This document shows positions 26,880 through 37,017 of a stretch of 64,000 bases of DNA, piece by piece (the stretch's first letter is position 1; every line of letters starts with the position of its first letter). A program made the translations under genes and the position numbers. The notes beneath the pieces are model-generated. The model searched no databases. It had not been told where the DNA came from and saw only the letters and a list, made by a program, of their open reading frames with translations. Source of the stretch: a virus. Where the stretch lies: positions 1 through 64,000 of the IMG/VR virus record IMGVR_UViG_3300032294_002710; one strand, written 5' to 3'.

Positions 26880-27238
26880 AATGTAAATGTTAAATGTATT
26901 TCTCTTTCTATTATTCCTTGGCGATCTACTTGAATATCTTCAAAATCAAACTCAATTTTAATATCTGGATATTCTTCTTTGACTTTATCAATACAGGACT
27001 TCAAATTATTTGAAAAATCGTATAACTCTTTTATATTTTCATCGTAATAATCAAACATTGTGGTTCTCTTTAAGACTGGTTCTTTTATAAAGATCTCATA
27101 ATAGTCTTCTATTTCATCTGATTCTCCATCACGATTAAATCCTTCAGCTCCCTCATCTAAAAATTCTGAGAATATAAATTTTAAATATTGAATATCTAGC
27201 TCATTAGAATTTGACTCGTTAAATTTTTTTATTTTCAT
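26876..27238 (-). CDS. Small acidic protein with capsid-targeting-like N-terminus
   Basis: 120 residues: MKIKKFNESNSNELD, then a very acidic domain (GESDEIEDYYEIF, EEYPDIKIEFDFEDIQ). Start and stop overlap the neighbours by ATGA on both sides. F-N-E at residues 6-8 is a possible T4-type protease site. No family recognised. Confidence 0.55.
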   Translation of the reverse strand: MKIKKFNESNSNELDIQYLKFIFSEFLDEGAEGFNRDGESDEIEDYYEIFIKEPVLKRTTMFDYYDENIKELYDFSNNLKSCIDKVKEEYPDIKIEFDFEDIQVDRQGIIEREIHLTFTL

Positions 27239-27813
27239 ATTTTTTCAAAATTTTTTATAGAATCTTCACTGAATATTGCAACATTTTTTGAACCTTTTTC
27301 AATCACAAAGAATCCATCATATCCAGATTCTTTTATCTTATTGATAATAGGTTCACATTCAATTATTCTCCAAGCTCCATTTTTTATTCTCCAAAGATAA
27401 AAACTCACACTTTGTGATTTATCTGTTATATCAAATTCTTTATCTGTATCATAATCATAACCTTTAAATCCAGTGCCAACTTCTATAAACTTCGTACCAT
27501 TAGTCTGATCAACATATTTATCATTAATCATACTCTGTAAAGTGGATTTTAGATTTAATTTTTTCATTGTTTCTTTTTCCATTGGGTTGCAAAGCTTTAA
27601 ATTATCTTTCAATGTAACTTCCCAAACTGCACCATTTGGAAATTCGTCTTTTTCATTGAATCCTGCAAAGTCTTTTGCAAATTCTAAATTAGATGTTAGA
27701 AATATAGCACCTGCAAATCTTTTTTTCTCTGGTGGAAAATCTCCTTTTCTATTTCCGTGATATAGTTTCTCAGAAATAGATTCAAATAGTTTATATGGTT
27801 TTAAATGTTTCAT
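27235..27813 (-). CDS. ADP-ribosyltransferase-like protein with capsid-targeting-like N-terminus
   Basis: 192 residues. After the N-terminus MKHLKPYKLFESISE comes KLYHGNRKGDFPPEKKRF, then AIFLTSNLEFAKDFAGF and AVWEVTLKDN. The order YHG, then a T/S-rich strand followed by a helix with A..FA, then a beta strand is the front half of the ART fold (H-Y-E or R-S-E families). No definite catalytic Glu is assigned. T4 packages its ART (Alt) in the head and injects it, and Alt is also processed by the prohead protease. That parallel makes this the best candidate for an injected host-modifying enzyme. The fold is inferred from motif resemblance only. Confidence 0.5.
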   Translation of the reverse strand: MKHLKPYKLFESISEKLYHGNRKGDFPPEKKRFAGAIFLTSNLEFAKDFAGFNEKDEFPNGAVWEVTLKDNLKLCNPMEKETMKKLNLKSTLQSMINDKYVDQTNGTKFIEVGTGFKGYDYDTDKEFDITDKSQSVSFYLWRIKNGAWRIIECEPIINKIKESGYDGFFVIEKGSKNVAIFSEDSIKNFEKI

Positions 27814-28298
27814 ATTTTTTCAAAAATTAGTTCTACTTGATACATTTCTGGTAAGTAATTTTTTATAGATTTTTTGTTTATTTTAAAATCAAATCCGCTT
27901 TTTTTGTATCCTCTGTAATAAATTTGATAAAATTTATAATCTTCATTTTCCAAAAAACTAATTAAGTGGTTGATTTCATTTTCTATATCATCGAATTGAA
28001 ACGGCGTCCTGTGCCAAATCTCATACGGACCATTGACTTCCACCGCATTTATTTCTACACAAATAAAATTTTTGACGTGTTTGGAACTTTTAAGTCTTTC
28101 CTCATATGCACTTTTATCTTTTTCTGAATAAAATTGGCCGTATGTTGATAAGCTCGGATCGTTTTTTGATTTTCCTACCTTAATTAGATTCGATATAGAA
28201 ATTAAAAAATCATCATCAACTATATTGATAAATATATCCTTAATAGGCAATTCCAAATCATGAGATTCAAAAATTTTATATGATTTTAAATATTTCAT
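27810..28298 (-). CDS. Hypothetical protein with capsid-targeting-like N-terminus, 162 aa
   Basis: MKYLKSYKIFESHDLE is almost identical in pattern to the neighbouring gene's MKHLKPYKLFESISE, though the rest is unrelated. The body is alpha/beta (KNFICVEINAVEVNGPYEIW, YKFYQIYYRGYKKSGF). It overlaps the next start by ATGA. The first gene of the coupled set lies 3 bases upstream. No family recognised. Confidence 0.55.
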   Translation of the reverse strand: MKYLKSYKIFESHDLELPIKDIFINIVDDDFLISISNLIKVGKSKNDPSLSTYGQFYSEKDKSAYEERLKSSKHVKNFICVEINAVEVNGPYEIWHRTPFQFDDIENEINHLISFLENEDYKFYQIYYRGYKKSGFDFKINKKSIKNYLPEMYQVELIFEKI

Positions 28299-28301
28299 AT
28301 T

Positions 28302-28877
28302 TTACCAATAACCGGGATATGTTTTTCCACCAAATAAATGTCCGAATTTATTCAGTCGGCATGCCCAGTAACCTGGTTTAGTTTTATCTTTTTTCAAATG
28401 ACATTGATGACGAGCTGCAAAAGATTTTCTCGATTTTGGATCTGAAACTTTAGCACTCAATCCACCAGAAACATCACCAAAGTGAACCACTTTAACTTTT
28501 CCTGTTTTTGGATTCTTGACAAATACCTTATATTTCTTTGGACCAGAACTTCTTGTCGGATAGTTTAATTTAACTTCACGACCTTTATATTCTGCTTCAT
28601 TAATTTCCTCTATTATTTCAAGAGGTAAATCTAAAGGTACTAATTCACCTTCGAACATTTCAAATCTACCAATATCTGAACCTTCAAAAAGTTCTTTATC
28701 GTGTCCTGATAGTTCTATTCTACCACTATCATATAACTCTCTGGATTCTTTTAATAGTTTAAAATATGAATCTGATCCATATCTAAATATATTTTCAGTA
28801 ACTGACATATTATTATCAATATGATATTGTAGATGTTCGGATACTAACTCCTCGTTGAACTTTTTGATGTATTTCAT
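28302..28877 (-). CDS. Phage protein with conserved basic C-terminal domain and targeting-like N-terminus
   Basis: I take the ATG ending at 28877 (MKYIKKFNEELVSE), since the frame beyond has only a TTG and the promoter-like element sits 18 bases before this ATG. The C-terminal 70 residues, with KYKVFVKNPKTGKVKVVHFG, SRKSFAARHQCHLKKD and KPGYWACRLNKFG, form a basic Cys/His-containing module that I recall from many large T4-like phages, where its role is unknown. It could bind nucleic acid or zinc (inference). Confidence 0.6.
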   Translation of the reverse strand: MKYIKKFNEELVSEHLQYHIDNNMSVTENIFRYGSDSYFKLLKESRELYDSGRIELSGHDKELFEGSDIGRFEMFEGELVPLDLPLEIIEEINEAEYKGREVKLNYPTRSSGPKKYKVFVKNPKTGKVKVVHFGDVSGGLSAKVSDPKSRKSFAARHQCHLKKDKTKPGYWACRLNKFGHLFGGKTYPGYW

Positions 28878-28895
28878 AAAGAAAATCAATTTTTA

Positions 28896-28906
28896 TTATA
28901 TATTAA
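28896..28906 (-). promoter_or_regulatory. TTAATATATAA promoter-like element heading the 28.9-26.6 kb operon
   Basis: Exact minus-strand TTAATATATAA, 18 bases upstream of the ATG at 28877. Five minus-strand genes follow without room for another promoter. Confidence 0.6.
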
Positions 28907-28961
28907 CTCTTCACCAAGAATTAAAGTTTTTATATATATTCAAAATGCTATTTGAATTTAG

Positions 28962-31900
28962 ATGCAAAATTTGATATTCTTTGATAAAGAGGGAAATCCA
29001 TTAAACTTTTATTATAATGAGACCGTTGAAAGATATGAGGGAGATATTTTATTTCCTGTTAGTTCAAGTGATACCTTTAAAACTCAATCACTCTATTTAT
29101 TTGAAAAGATACCTGCTTTTGAGTATGAGAACAATCCAGATTTGAGTCTAAGAAAATGGCAGTTGTTTAATGAATATGGATTTCATTTTTATCAGGGAGT
29201 TGCAACTCAGTCTGTAACTAAAATTGAGCCGGTTAATCAAGAGGCCGATTATTTTTCTAAGTGGATTTATGGTAAGAATATAGAGTCTAAGTTTAAATTA
29301 GGAACTTTTGTAAGAATAAACGGTAGTGTGTTTGAGTTTACTGACTCAAATAGAGTTTACTGCGTGGTTGGATCTAAAAAAAATGCAATATTAATTATTT
29401 CAAATGTTGATAACCAATCATTTCATAGTATGTACTCAGGATCATATGGTCTTACCTCAAGTTATGATGGTGTTAGTATAAAAGGAGTTAATATTCTTGG
29501 AATATACAATTACATAACTCCACAATTGAGAGATACACTTTCTATTTGGAATGAGCCAACTTTTTATGATAGATTATATGAGTTTAGAAAACTAAATATT
29601 ATAAATACTGAAAAAAATGATAGTTATAGAAAAACTGGAAGATTTGACGATGTTGATGTAGTTACAATTAAAAATCCTGAGTTGAAAGATAATATTCACT
29701 ATGAATATGATCTATCAAAAAACTCACTTCCCGATAATAGTACCCTCATAATAGAAGTTATAACAAAAACCGATTTGCCAAGAGTTTATAAAGGCGGATT
29801 GTCATTTGAGTCGTTGAGTAAAAGATTGAATTTTTTAGATCCTATTCCTGATATAATTAAACCAGGATTAGAATTTAAAGTTTCTAATTCTGCGCTTAAT
29901 ACTGACTTTTATAAAGTTAGTCCTATTAAATCATTTTTAGGAAATGTAAATCTTACATATTATGCTACTGGTAGTCAAGTCATTTATAATAATGATATTT
30001 ATCAATGTATTCAAGCATACACTTGGTCAGGTGCGACAGAATCTGTTGCTCCTATTGGATCATTACAATCTGACCTATATTGGGGACCGCCTACATATTT
30101 ACCAATAGATCCATCATCAATATCCGGTGGAATAGTCGATGAGTTTCTTGTTGGTGGTGAGGTTTACTTTACAAATGATAGATTATATTTTACACAATCT
30201 TTCACACAATCTTCTGAGGTAACTTTAGCTATAGCTGCTGAGAGATTTAAGAGTGAGTTTAAAGTTCTTAAAATGGATCTTTATTATGAAGATACAAAAT
30301 TAAAGGCTGATTTAATATATCCATCAAAGTATGCAATTGTTAATTACTATTATGATCAATTGAGTAGCACTTATAGTATAGGTGCGGTAAAAAATGTTTA
30401 TGAGAAGTGTATAGAAACATATGAACCACTAGTTAGGGAGTTTAATTATAATATTTCAAGTAATTGGAATTATAATATAGTATTTACAGATATTGATGAG
30501 TTTGGTATAATTGTAAAAATCAACAAACTGGTTTATAAAGAGAGAGTGGCTTGGATATACTCTTCTGGACTTGTTGATTTACAAAGAACTATTGATAGAA
30601 CACTTAGAAATTGGTTAACAAGACACTTTTTATCACTAAATACACTTGGTATTTTACCGACTTTAAATACAGTTGGATACTCATCTGTTTATTATAATTC
30701 TATTACTCTTAGTACTGACTTTCCGAATGTTCCTATAGATTTTTCCGTTCAGGTTGGAACGACTGCAAATTTTTACATCGAACACACAGTTGTAGTATTT
30801 AATACAATTGGAAAATACTTAACAGTTAATATTAATGGAAGATCTTATGAAGAAGCTGCGGTTATGGATTCGATAACTGGATTGACTGATATTGCTACTA
30901 CATTGGCAAATTGGACTGAAAGCTGGGCTGAAACTATAAATGACTTTGGAATCTATGTTTCTAATTCCGCAAGTTCATTAAAATTTAATGTTAAGAAGCA
31001 AACACAAAGGGTTAGTTTGGAAATAAATGTTGGAATATCCAGTCTTCCAGGAATTGAAAACTATCAAATAATTAAAAAGTATAGTGGTAATTTAGGAGCT
31101 TTGATAACTTCTAATGAGATTATTTTAGCAACACAGAGTGCATCATTAGAAGAGGTTGGTTTTGCAACCGGACAAGTAATTGGTATAAATAAGACATATT
31201 ATCCCCTACAAAATATTGAGTATAACTCATTATATTTAAATCCGGATGTTATAAATCTTAGTTACGAGGGTCCTTTTTGGGGATTAACAGATTCTTTATG
31301 CAATAGTTCGGCTTTCACAACAGTTGCTTTTACTATAGGATTCGGTCAAACAGGTTGTCCACCATCTTTCGCACCGAGTTTGATTAAAGGAATGTATGAT
31401 AAAATGGCCTTTACTGCTAGCTTTAGTATTGAGTACATATTTACAAATTCATATATACCATATACACATGATGGTGTGCCAGGAATGGTCGACTTGACTT
31501 ATGTTGAGCCTGTTAATTCAATTTATGTTCTTGGTGAGAAGTTAAGAGTTTACAATTCAAATTATGCAAATGTTTTAGGAGACATTGAAATACCTGGATT
31601 GACTAATAGTATTTCACTTTGTTATAATCATGTTTCAAGCTATTTATATGCTTTGAGTAAAAATGCATTATTTCAAATCGATCCATATATTAATTTACTT
31701 ATAGCATCATATTCTTTTGCTTCTAATGCTCATAGTATTCAATTGAATTCCGATAATGGTGATATTTACATATCATTTGAAAATTCAACTGATATGTATG
31801 TGTACCCTGTTAATCAGGATACACCTGAGACAATTAATGTTAGTCCATATTATACTTATAATATGGTATTTAATGATTTTGAAAAAGATATGTATGTTAC

Positions 31901-34900
31901 TACTAATGTTGCTTCTGTTCTTAGAATTGATGGTAGTAATAGAACAATAGATACAACATATCCAATTTTTGTTGCCACTCATTCAATCGCTTATGATCCT
32001 GAAAATGAGGCTGTTTATGTTATGGAATCTGGTGGTAATTTAAAGAAAATTGATAACAACTCGGTAGTTGACATACCATCTATTACAACTGGAACTTTTG
32101 ATAGTTTATTATTTAATAACTTAACAAGTACGATGAATGTATCAAGTGATTTAGGATTTAGTTCTATATTAGTTGATAATGATGTTATAAATTTCACATC
32201 ATCTCCAATTGGATATGGTAATCAATCTTTAAATCAATTTGATGGTGATATCTATTTAGGTATTGACTCTCAGATTTTAGTTATAGATTCAAATACAGGA
32301 CAGACTAAGAATCTTCAGCCTTTTTCTGGTGGTTATATAACTAGATTGATATATAATCCTGATAGAAGAAGCATTTGGGCTATTCAACCATCTACAAAAA
32401 ATGTAGTTGAAGTTCAAGTACAGTTAGGTAGTTATTTTACATTAGAAACTACAGTTGGCACACAATCTAATGATAATTTCTATGGCACTCTAAGTCCTGA
32501 ATATATTGATAGAGATTATCTTTGGTTAAATGTTAGAGAATATATTAGAAGACCAAGAGCTAATTTTAATGGTGGTGCTACAGTTAGCTTCTACTGGAAA
32601 TGGTTTTCAGATAATGTTCCTCAGTTTTTTATGTATGACTTTTCGGGTAGTCAACTAACCACAACAGGTTTACTTGCATATACTGGTCCTAAACCATTAC
32701 CAACAGTTCATTTAAATTCAAAACCAAATAGAGATATAACAAAGACGAGTCATCCAGAATATCAGCAAACAATTTTTAATACTATTGAATACGATCTTGA
32801 GTTTATAGACGATAATGATGACATTAGTATAGTTCCTGAGCCAATAGAATTATTTTTAGGATTTAATTCACCGGATGAAGGTGCTCTTAGAAGCGTCCTT
32901 CAGCTTTATAAAAAAGAAGATGTCGATTTCACTATATCAACCACTTCTATTAATAATGATGTTATAACATTTGAGACCATTGTTGATGAACTTACATCAG
33001 AAAGATATGGTAAAATAAGTTTAAGTGATGACTCTACGAGTCTTTTCACAACTAACTCATTTGGTGATTCGAGAGGTCTTAGAGTTGGTCAGCATATCGC
33101 TATTTTTATTAAAGATATAACAAATTCAAAAAAACAATATATTTCCAATAATAATGGATACTTATTAAAGATTAAGAGTGTTTTCTCAAGAGAGATTCTA
33201 GTTGATTTCTTTAAAGAGGTGGATAGTTTAGATTTTGAAAAAACAATAATTTCTAATTTTCCAAAAACTGGAGAAACCACTTATTTATCTACAAGGATAT
33301 TAGTTTGGAATCAAGAAATTGGTCGATTTAATGTATTTGGGCAAACAGAAATTGAGGATGTTAGATTTCATACTGAGTTAAATAATGTTGGTAAACTAGT
33401 TTCATCAGATGATGTCTATATTTTTAAAGAGTATGATATTAAAGAAGAAGGAATAGATTGGGACTATCTTAACATGAAGAGAAAGGAAATGTTAATGGTT
33501 AAGAATTTAATTTTTCCATATATTGGTAGTTATAAGTCTATTATTAATGCTATTAACTACTTCGGATATAACGATTTGGAGTTATATGAATATTATAGGA
33601 ATGTTGATATTGAGTCTGAGAACTACTATAAATTATTTAAAGTTGAGGTTCCTGATATATTTGATAATACTGTTGAAGGATGGAAAGACAATGATTTTAT
33701 AAAACATCTTTTTCCTAATGATAAGTATCAAGATACTAATCTTTTTAATTTAACTTATAGAATAACTGATAAAGAGGGTAATAATATATTATACTATACT
33801 CTAGAAGAGGTTCAGAAAAAATTACAAGGACTTAAATATTGGTTACAAAAGAATATTATACCAATAACACATAAGATACTCGATATAACGGGTAGAGCTG
33901 ATTTTGTAGGAGATACTGTAATAACACACCAAACAAGAGATGCCAGTATTTTCAATATAAAACAGAGTTACACACCAGTGACCTTTGATATGAATGAGGC
34001 TTATTTACTACCTGTTAATAGTGGATCTACTGTATACAATTGTGTTTTGGATTTTTATATACTAGGTACATCATCTGCTTTATTACCAGACTACTACACT
34101 GTGGATATAAGAAGTTATGAGATCTACAGAGAATGGTATGCTTTTAGAAACTATCAAATAGGTGAGAGAGTTGTTTACTATGATAAATTATATGAGTCTG
34201 TAATATCTAATAATAAGACAAACAATCCAAGAAAGTTTGAAAACGCTGAAACTTGGTCATTTGGAACATCTTATAAAATTGGTGATATTGTTAAGTATAA
34301 TAGACTAATTTATGTTTGGAGTGGACAATCTGGGGCTACATCATCAACAGTTTCTCCTGTTTTAGATGAAGGAGTTGGTAGTAATTGGTTAAATATAACA
34401 GAGTGGAAGGAAATTGATTTAGTGCCTGTGGATAGAATTTCTGAATATAGACATATTTCTAATCTTTATCCTTTTAACTTTACAATTGACTCAAACATCA
34501 CACCATATTTAGTTATTGAGGTCACCTCTGATAATGGATATGGACTTACTTATAGAGATAGAAAGAATTTTGAGATAAAGGGTATTTTAGATATTCAAGA
34601 AATTGAAGCCTTTTCAAACCTTACCACAAAGCAATATAGGGATGCTACTTTACCAGTTGTTTCAGTCGATCTTGATAAGGTTCCTAATTTAGAGCTTTTA
34701 AGATACTCATATACATCCGGATTCTTGGATCAATATGGTAATTATACTGATAGACCATATGTTACAAAATCGGGAGATGTTGTGTTTCCTCGTATTAAAC
34801 ATGGTTTCCCTTATAAAGTTGAGAATAATTCAAGTTTTGTGGTTAATAATTTTACTGTAGAACTTGATGGTGACTTCATTTATATGCAAAATCCATATGT

Positions 34901-35612
34901 AATAACTGATATTGGAAGTGCAAATATCATGGGTAAGAATCTTAATTGGTATGGTAATCTAATGCCAGGTGCGACTGTTTCATTTGAAGTTAGAGCTGAT
35001 GTTACAAGAGGTGGTAAGGCTAATTGGAGACAACCAACTAATACATCAAATAATGAGGCATTGGTACCTGTTAATTATAGAGTTGGTGCTAAATTAACTA
35101 CTGGTATTAATTATGGTGCTAGTTATTCAACAATTGGTAGCCTTAATCCTAGATATAGATATGTATATAATAGATTAGCTTCACTAAGTAGTAAGCCATT
35201 ATTTGCCACACAATCGTTTACTGCTATGTCAATTTATGGTGGTCCTGGATATGTTCATAAGTTTATTATGTCCACATTCTCACAAAATGGAGTTGATATT
35301 ATTAGAAGTAGTGATAATGTATTTGATGGATCTAATTTTGGTAGCTTGGCTGATACTTTAAATCGAGCAGTCGGTTCTTATGGATACTTCTACTATCAAT
35401 TAAGAACAAGTTCTACATTGCATGATCCTAGAATATTGTTTAGTACTTATTATCAAGCAATTAGTTCTACACAATCTTATCTATTAAGATATAGAGATGT
35501 TACATTACAGGAAACTGATGGTCCTAATTTGTTTGCTGATACTACTGGATTTGCATTGGGAACAAATTCAACAGTCGGTGCTTGGACAATAGATCAATAC
35601 TATTACCCATAA
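28962..35612 (+). CDS. Giant baseplate-type structural protein, 2216 aa
   Basis: One of the longest genes in the window. It lies just upstream of gp25, which in T4-type phages neighbours the baseplate wedge genes. The protein is beta-rich and modular. Residues about 850-1180 contain repeated units such as ISLCYNHVSSYLYALSKNAL, SIAYDPENEAVYVMESGG and RLIYNPDRRSIWAIQPS, the pattern of a seven-bladed beta-propeller of NHL/YncE type. Paired YxxGD-type motifs (IGERVVYYDKLYESV, IGDIVKYNRLIYVWSG) near residues 1730-1790 look like small carbohydrate-binding domains, and the C-terminus resembles fibre-like beta structure. Likely part of the baseplate or its fibres; no single T4 counterpart identified. 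Confidence 0.7.
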   Translation: MQNLIFFDKEGNPLNFYYNETVERYEGDILFPVSSSDTFKTQSLYLFEKIPAFEYENNPDLSLRKWQLFNEYGFHFYQGVATQSVTKIEPVNQEADYFSKWIYGKNIESKFKLGTFVRINGSVFEFTDSNRVYCVVGSKKNAILIISNVDNQSFHSMYSGSYGLTSSYDGVSIKGVNILGIYNYITPQLRDTLSIWNEPTFYDRLYEFRKLNIINTEKNDSYRKTGRFDDVDVVTIKNPELKDNIHYEYDLSKNSLPDNSTLIIEVITKTDLPRVYKGGLSFESLSKRLNFLDPIPDIIKPGLEFKVSNSALNTDFYKVSPIKSFLGNVNLTYYATGSQVIYNNDIYQCIQAYTWSGATESVAPIGSLQSDLYWGPPTYLPIDPSSISGGIVDEFLVGGEVYFTNDRLYFTQSFTQSSEVTLAIAAERFKSEFKVLKMDLYYEDTKLKADLIYPSKYAIVNYYYDQLSSTYSIGAVKNVYEKCIETYEPLVREFNYNISSNWNYNIVFTDIDEFGIIVKINKLVYKERVAWIYSSGLVDLQRTIDRTLRNWLTRHFLSLNTLGILPTLNTVGYSSVYYNSITLSTDFPNVPIDFSVQVGTTANFYIEHTVVVFNTIGKYLTVNINGRSYEEAAVMDSITGLTDIATTLANWTESWAETINDFGIYVSNSASSLKFNVKKQTQRVSLEINVGISSLPGIENYQIIKKYSGNLGALITSNEIILATQSASLEEVGFATGQVIGINKTYYPLQNIEYNSLYLNPDVINLSYEGPFWGLTDSLCNSSAFTTVAFTIGFGQTGCPPSFAPSLIKGMYDKMAFTASFSIEYIFTNSYIPYTHDGVPGMVDLTYVEPVNSIYVLGEKLRVYNSNYANVLGDIEIPGLTNSISLCYNHVSSYLYALSKNALFQIDPYINLLIASYSFASNAHSIQLNSDNGDIYISFENSTDMYVYPVNQDTPETINVSPYYTYNMVFNDFEKDMYVTTNVASVLRIDGSNRTIDTTYPIFVATHSIAYDPENEAVYVMESGGNLKKIDNNSVVDIPSITTGTFDSLLFNNLTSTMNVSSDLGFSSILVDNDVINFTSSPIGYGNQSLNQFDGDIYLGIDSQILVIDSNTGQTKNLQPFSGGYITRLIYNPDRRSIWAIQPSTKNVVEVQVQLGSYFTLETTVGTQSNDNFYGTLSPEYIDRDYLWLNVREYIRRPRANFNGGATVSFYWKWFSDNVPQFFMYDFSGSQLTTTGLLAYTGPKPLPTVHLNSKPNRDITKTSHPEYQQTIFNTIEYDLEFIDDNDDISIVPEPIELFLGFNSPDEGALRSVLQLYKKEDVDFTISTTSINNDVITFETIVDELTSERYGKISLSDDSTSLFTTNSFGDSRGLRVGQHIAIFIKDITNSKKQYISNNNGYLLKIKSVFSREILVDFFKEVDSLDFEKTIISNFPKTGETTYLSTRILVWNQEIGRFNVFGQTEIEDVRFHTELNNVGKLVSSDDVYIFKEYDIKEEGIDWDYLNMKRKEMLMVKNLIFPYIGSYKSIINAINYFGYNDLELYEYYRNVDIESENYYKLFKVEVPDIFDNTVEGWKDNDFIKHLFPNDKYQDTNLFNLTYRITDKEGNNILYYTLEEVQKKLQGLKYWLQKNIIPITHKILDITGRADFVGDTVITHQTRDASIFNIKQSYTPVTFDMNEAYLLPVNSGSTVYNCVLDFYILGTSSALLPDYYTVDIRSYEIYREWYAFRNYQIGERVVYYDKLYESVISNNKTNNPRKFENAETWSFGTSYKIGDIVKYNRLIYVWSGQSGATSSTVSPVLDEGVGSNWLNITEWKEIDLVPVDRISEYRHISNLYPFNFTIDSNITPYLVIEVTSDNGYGLTYRDRKNFEIKGILDIQEIEAFSNLTTKQYRDATLPVVSVDLDKVPNLELLRYSYTSGFLDQYGNYTDRPYVTKSGDVVFPRIKHGFPYKVENNSSFVVNNFTVELDGDFIYMQNPYVITDIGSANIMGKNLNWYGNLMPGATVSFEVRADVTRGGKANWRQPTNTSNNEALVPVNYRVGAKLTTGINYGASYSTIGSLNPRYRYVYNRLASLSSKPLFATQSFTAMSIYGGPGYVHKFIMSTFSQNGVDIIRSSDNVFDGSNFGSLADTLNRAVGSYGYFYYQLRTSSTLHDPRILFSTYYQAISSTQSYLLRYRDVTLQETDGPNLFADTTGFALGTNSTVGAWTIDQYYYP

Positions 35613-35614
35613 AA

Positions 35615-35625
35615 ATAATATATAA
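35615..35625 (+). promoter_or_regulatory. ATAATATATAA promoter-like element, short spacing
   Basis: Ends 3 bases before the ATG of the gp25-like gene, in the 16-base gap after the giant baseplate gene. Confidence 0.4.
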
Positions 35626-35628
35626 ATT

Positions 35629-36006
35629 ATGGCAGAATTAGATTTTAGAGATCATTATTTAGGATATCTTGGTCATCCAAGATTTGTTATAAATAAAATT
35701 GTTGAGGATGATGCAATAAGAGTTGTTATTCAAAAATACGAAATGCTCTTATTTACAAATAAAGGAGACCTGTTGGGTGATCCTGATTTTGGATGCGATC
35801 TACAGAGAATACTATTTCAAACAAAAGTTTCCTCACAAGGTGTTAAAAAAGTTATTTTACAACAAATAGAAAAGTATATACCAGAGCTATCAACCGCTAA
35901 TTTTACATTAGAGACAACTTTTTTCCAGGATCCTGAAAATTATCAAGATGTTTTACAAATTGATTTTACACTGGCTGACTATGAAGTATATGCTGTAATA
36001 TCTTAA
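35629..36006 (+). CDS. gp25: Baseplate wedge protein gp25-like
   Basis: 125 residues, the size of T4 gp25 (132). The core IQKYEMLLFTNKGDLLGDPDFGCDLQRIL is the gp25/GpW signature, with the glutamate and the G-x-x-x-x-D-P-x-x-G motif of this family. gp25 starts sheath polymerisation at the baseplate in all contractile systems. It overlaps the convergent clamp-loader gene by 4 bases. Confidence 0.9.
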   Translation: MAELDFRDHYLGYLGHPRFVINKIVEDDAIRVVIQKYEMLLFTNKGDLLGDPDFGCDLQRILFQTKVSSQGVKKVILQQIEKYIPELSTANFTLETTFFQDPENYQDVLQIDFTLADYEVYAVIS

Positions 36007-36971
36007 TTACCAATTAAAATATCTCGGAATTTACCGATTAGTGTCATTCCTAATATAATAGGATCTGTATTTGTTTCTAATTTAAAGTGTAGTTCCGATA
36101 TTATTGAGTTAAGTTCAAACAATTTTTCTATGTTTTCTTTTCTACTTGATATCGACCAGTTTATAAAATCTCTTCCAAGAAGTTTGAAAACAAGATCTAT
36201 TTTTTCAGGTCCGAAATTAGACATCAAAAAGTGATATATTTGTTCGTAGTCTAAAGATTTATCATATAAAATATTGTACAAATCTAATTTTAATTTATTC
36301 GAACTATTTGAATCAGAGATATAAATATCACCAGTCTCTTTATAGTTTTGAATTTCGACTAATATTGATCTGAAATCTGGAAATTTTTTTGTTATTAAAT
36401 TAACTAATTTATCTTTTGAAATTTCAAATCCTTCGTTTGGAGCTATTTTATTTATTACTCTTTTATATAACTCTTGTTTTATAAACTTCTCCTCATTGAT
36501 ATCCATACAATCAAAATTTATACAAGTAAATCTTGATTTTATACCATCTGAAATTTTGTTCAGATGATTTGTTGTTAATATGAATCTTACATTTTTGTGG
36601 TAATGTTCAATAAAGGCTTTTAATGCGTCTTGATAACTGGCAGATACTTTCTCAAACTCATCTAAGAAAACATATTTTTGAGAATCGGATGTTTCTAACA
36701 TGGGTTGAGTTTTGCAGAAGTTATCAACATCATTTCTAAGAGTTTCAATAGATGTATATAATGAACTATTAATCTCTAAGAATGCCTTGTCTTTTGAGTA
36801 TTTTCCAATAAGTATTCTAGCGAGTGTAGTTTTTCCTGTTCCGTAGTGGCCATGGAAGATGTAATTTTTAGTTACTCCATTTTCAAATTGCTTAAGTATT
36901 CTTTCTGGAAGAATTACATCTTCAATTTTTTTTGGTCTATATTTTTCCCAAAGTAAAAGATTTTTTGACAT
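36003..36971 (-). CDS. gp44: Sliding-clamp loader large subunit (T4 gp44-like AAA+ ATPase)
   Basis: Start set at the ATG ending at 36971 (MSKNLLLWEKYRPKKIEDV); the frame upstream starts with TTG. LWEKYRPKKIEDVILP is the canonical RFC/gp44 N-terminus. Walker A is GHYGTGKTT, Walker B is VFLDEFEK, sensor 1 is LTTNH and the SRC-like motif is IKSRFTCINF (the Cys is shifted). The C-terminal domain carries the oligomerisation helices. It loads the phage sliding clamp for replication and, in T4, for gp55-dependent late transcription. The clamp and gp62-like partner are not in this window. Confidence 0.93.
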   Translation of the reverse strand: MSKNLLLWEKYRPKKIEDVILPERILKQFENGVTKNYIFHGHYGTGKTTLARILIGKYSKDKAFLEINSSLYTSIETLRNDVDNFCKTQPMLETSDSQKYVFLDEFEKVSASYQDALKAFIEHYHKNVRFILTTNHLNKISDGIKSRFTCINFDCMDINEEKFIKQELYKRVINKIAPNEGFEISKDKLVNLITKKFPDFRSILVEIQNYKETGDIYISDSNSSNKLKLDLYNILYDKSLDYEQIYHFLMSNFGPEKIDLVFKLLGRDFINWSISSRKENIEKLFELNSIISELHFKLETNTDPIILGMTLIGKFRDILIGN

Positions 36972-37017
36972 AATCAATATATTCTAATCAAGATAAAATG
37001 TTTTTATATATACTAAC

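Noticed and set aside
30000-33300. Short reading frames on both strands inside the giant baseplate gene
   Set aside because: They overlap a conserved-looking coding frame entirely and show no motif.
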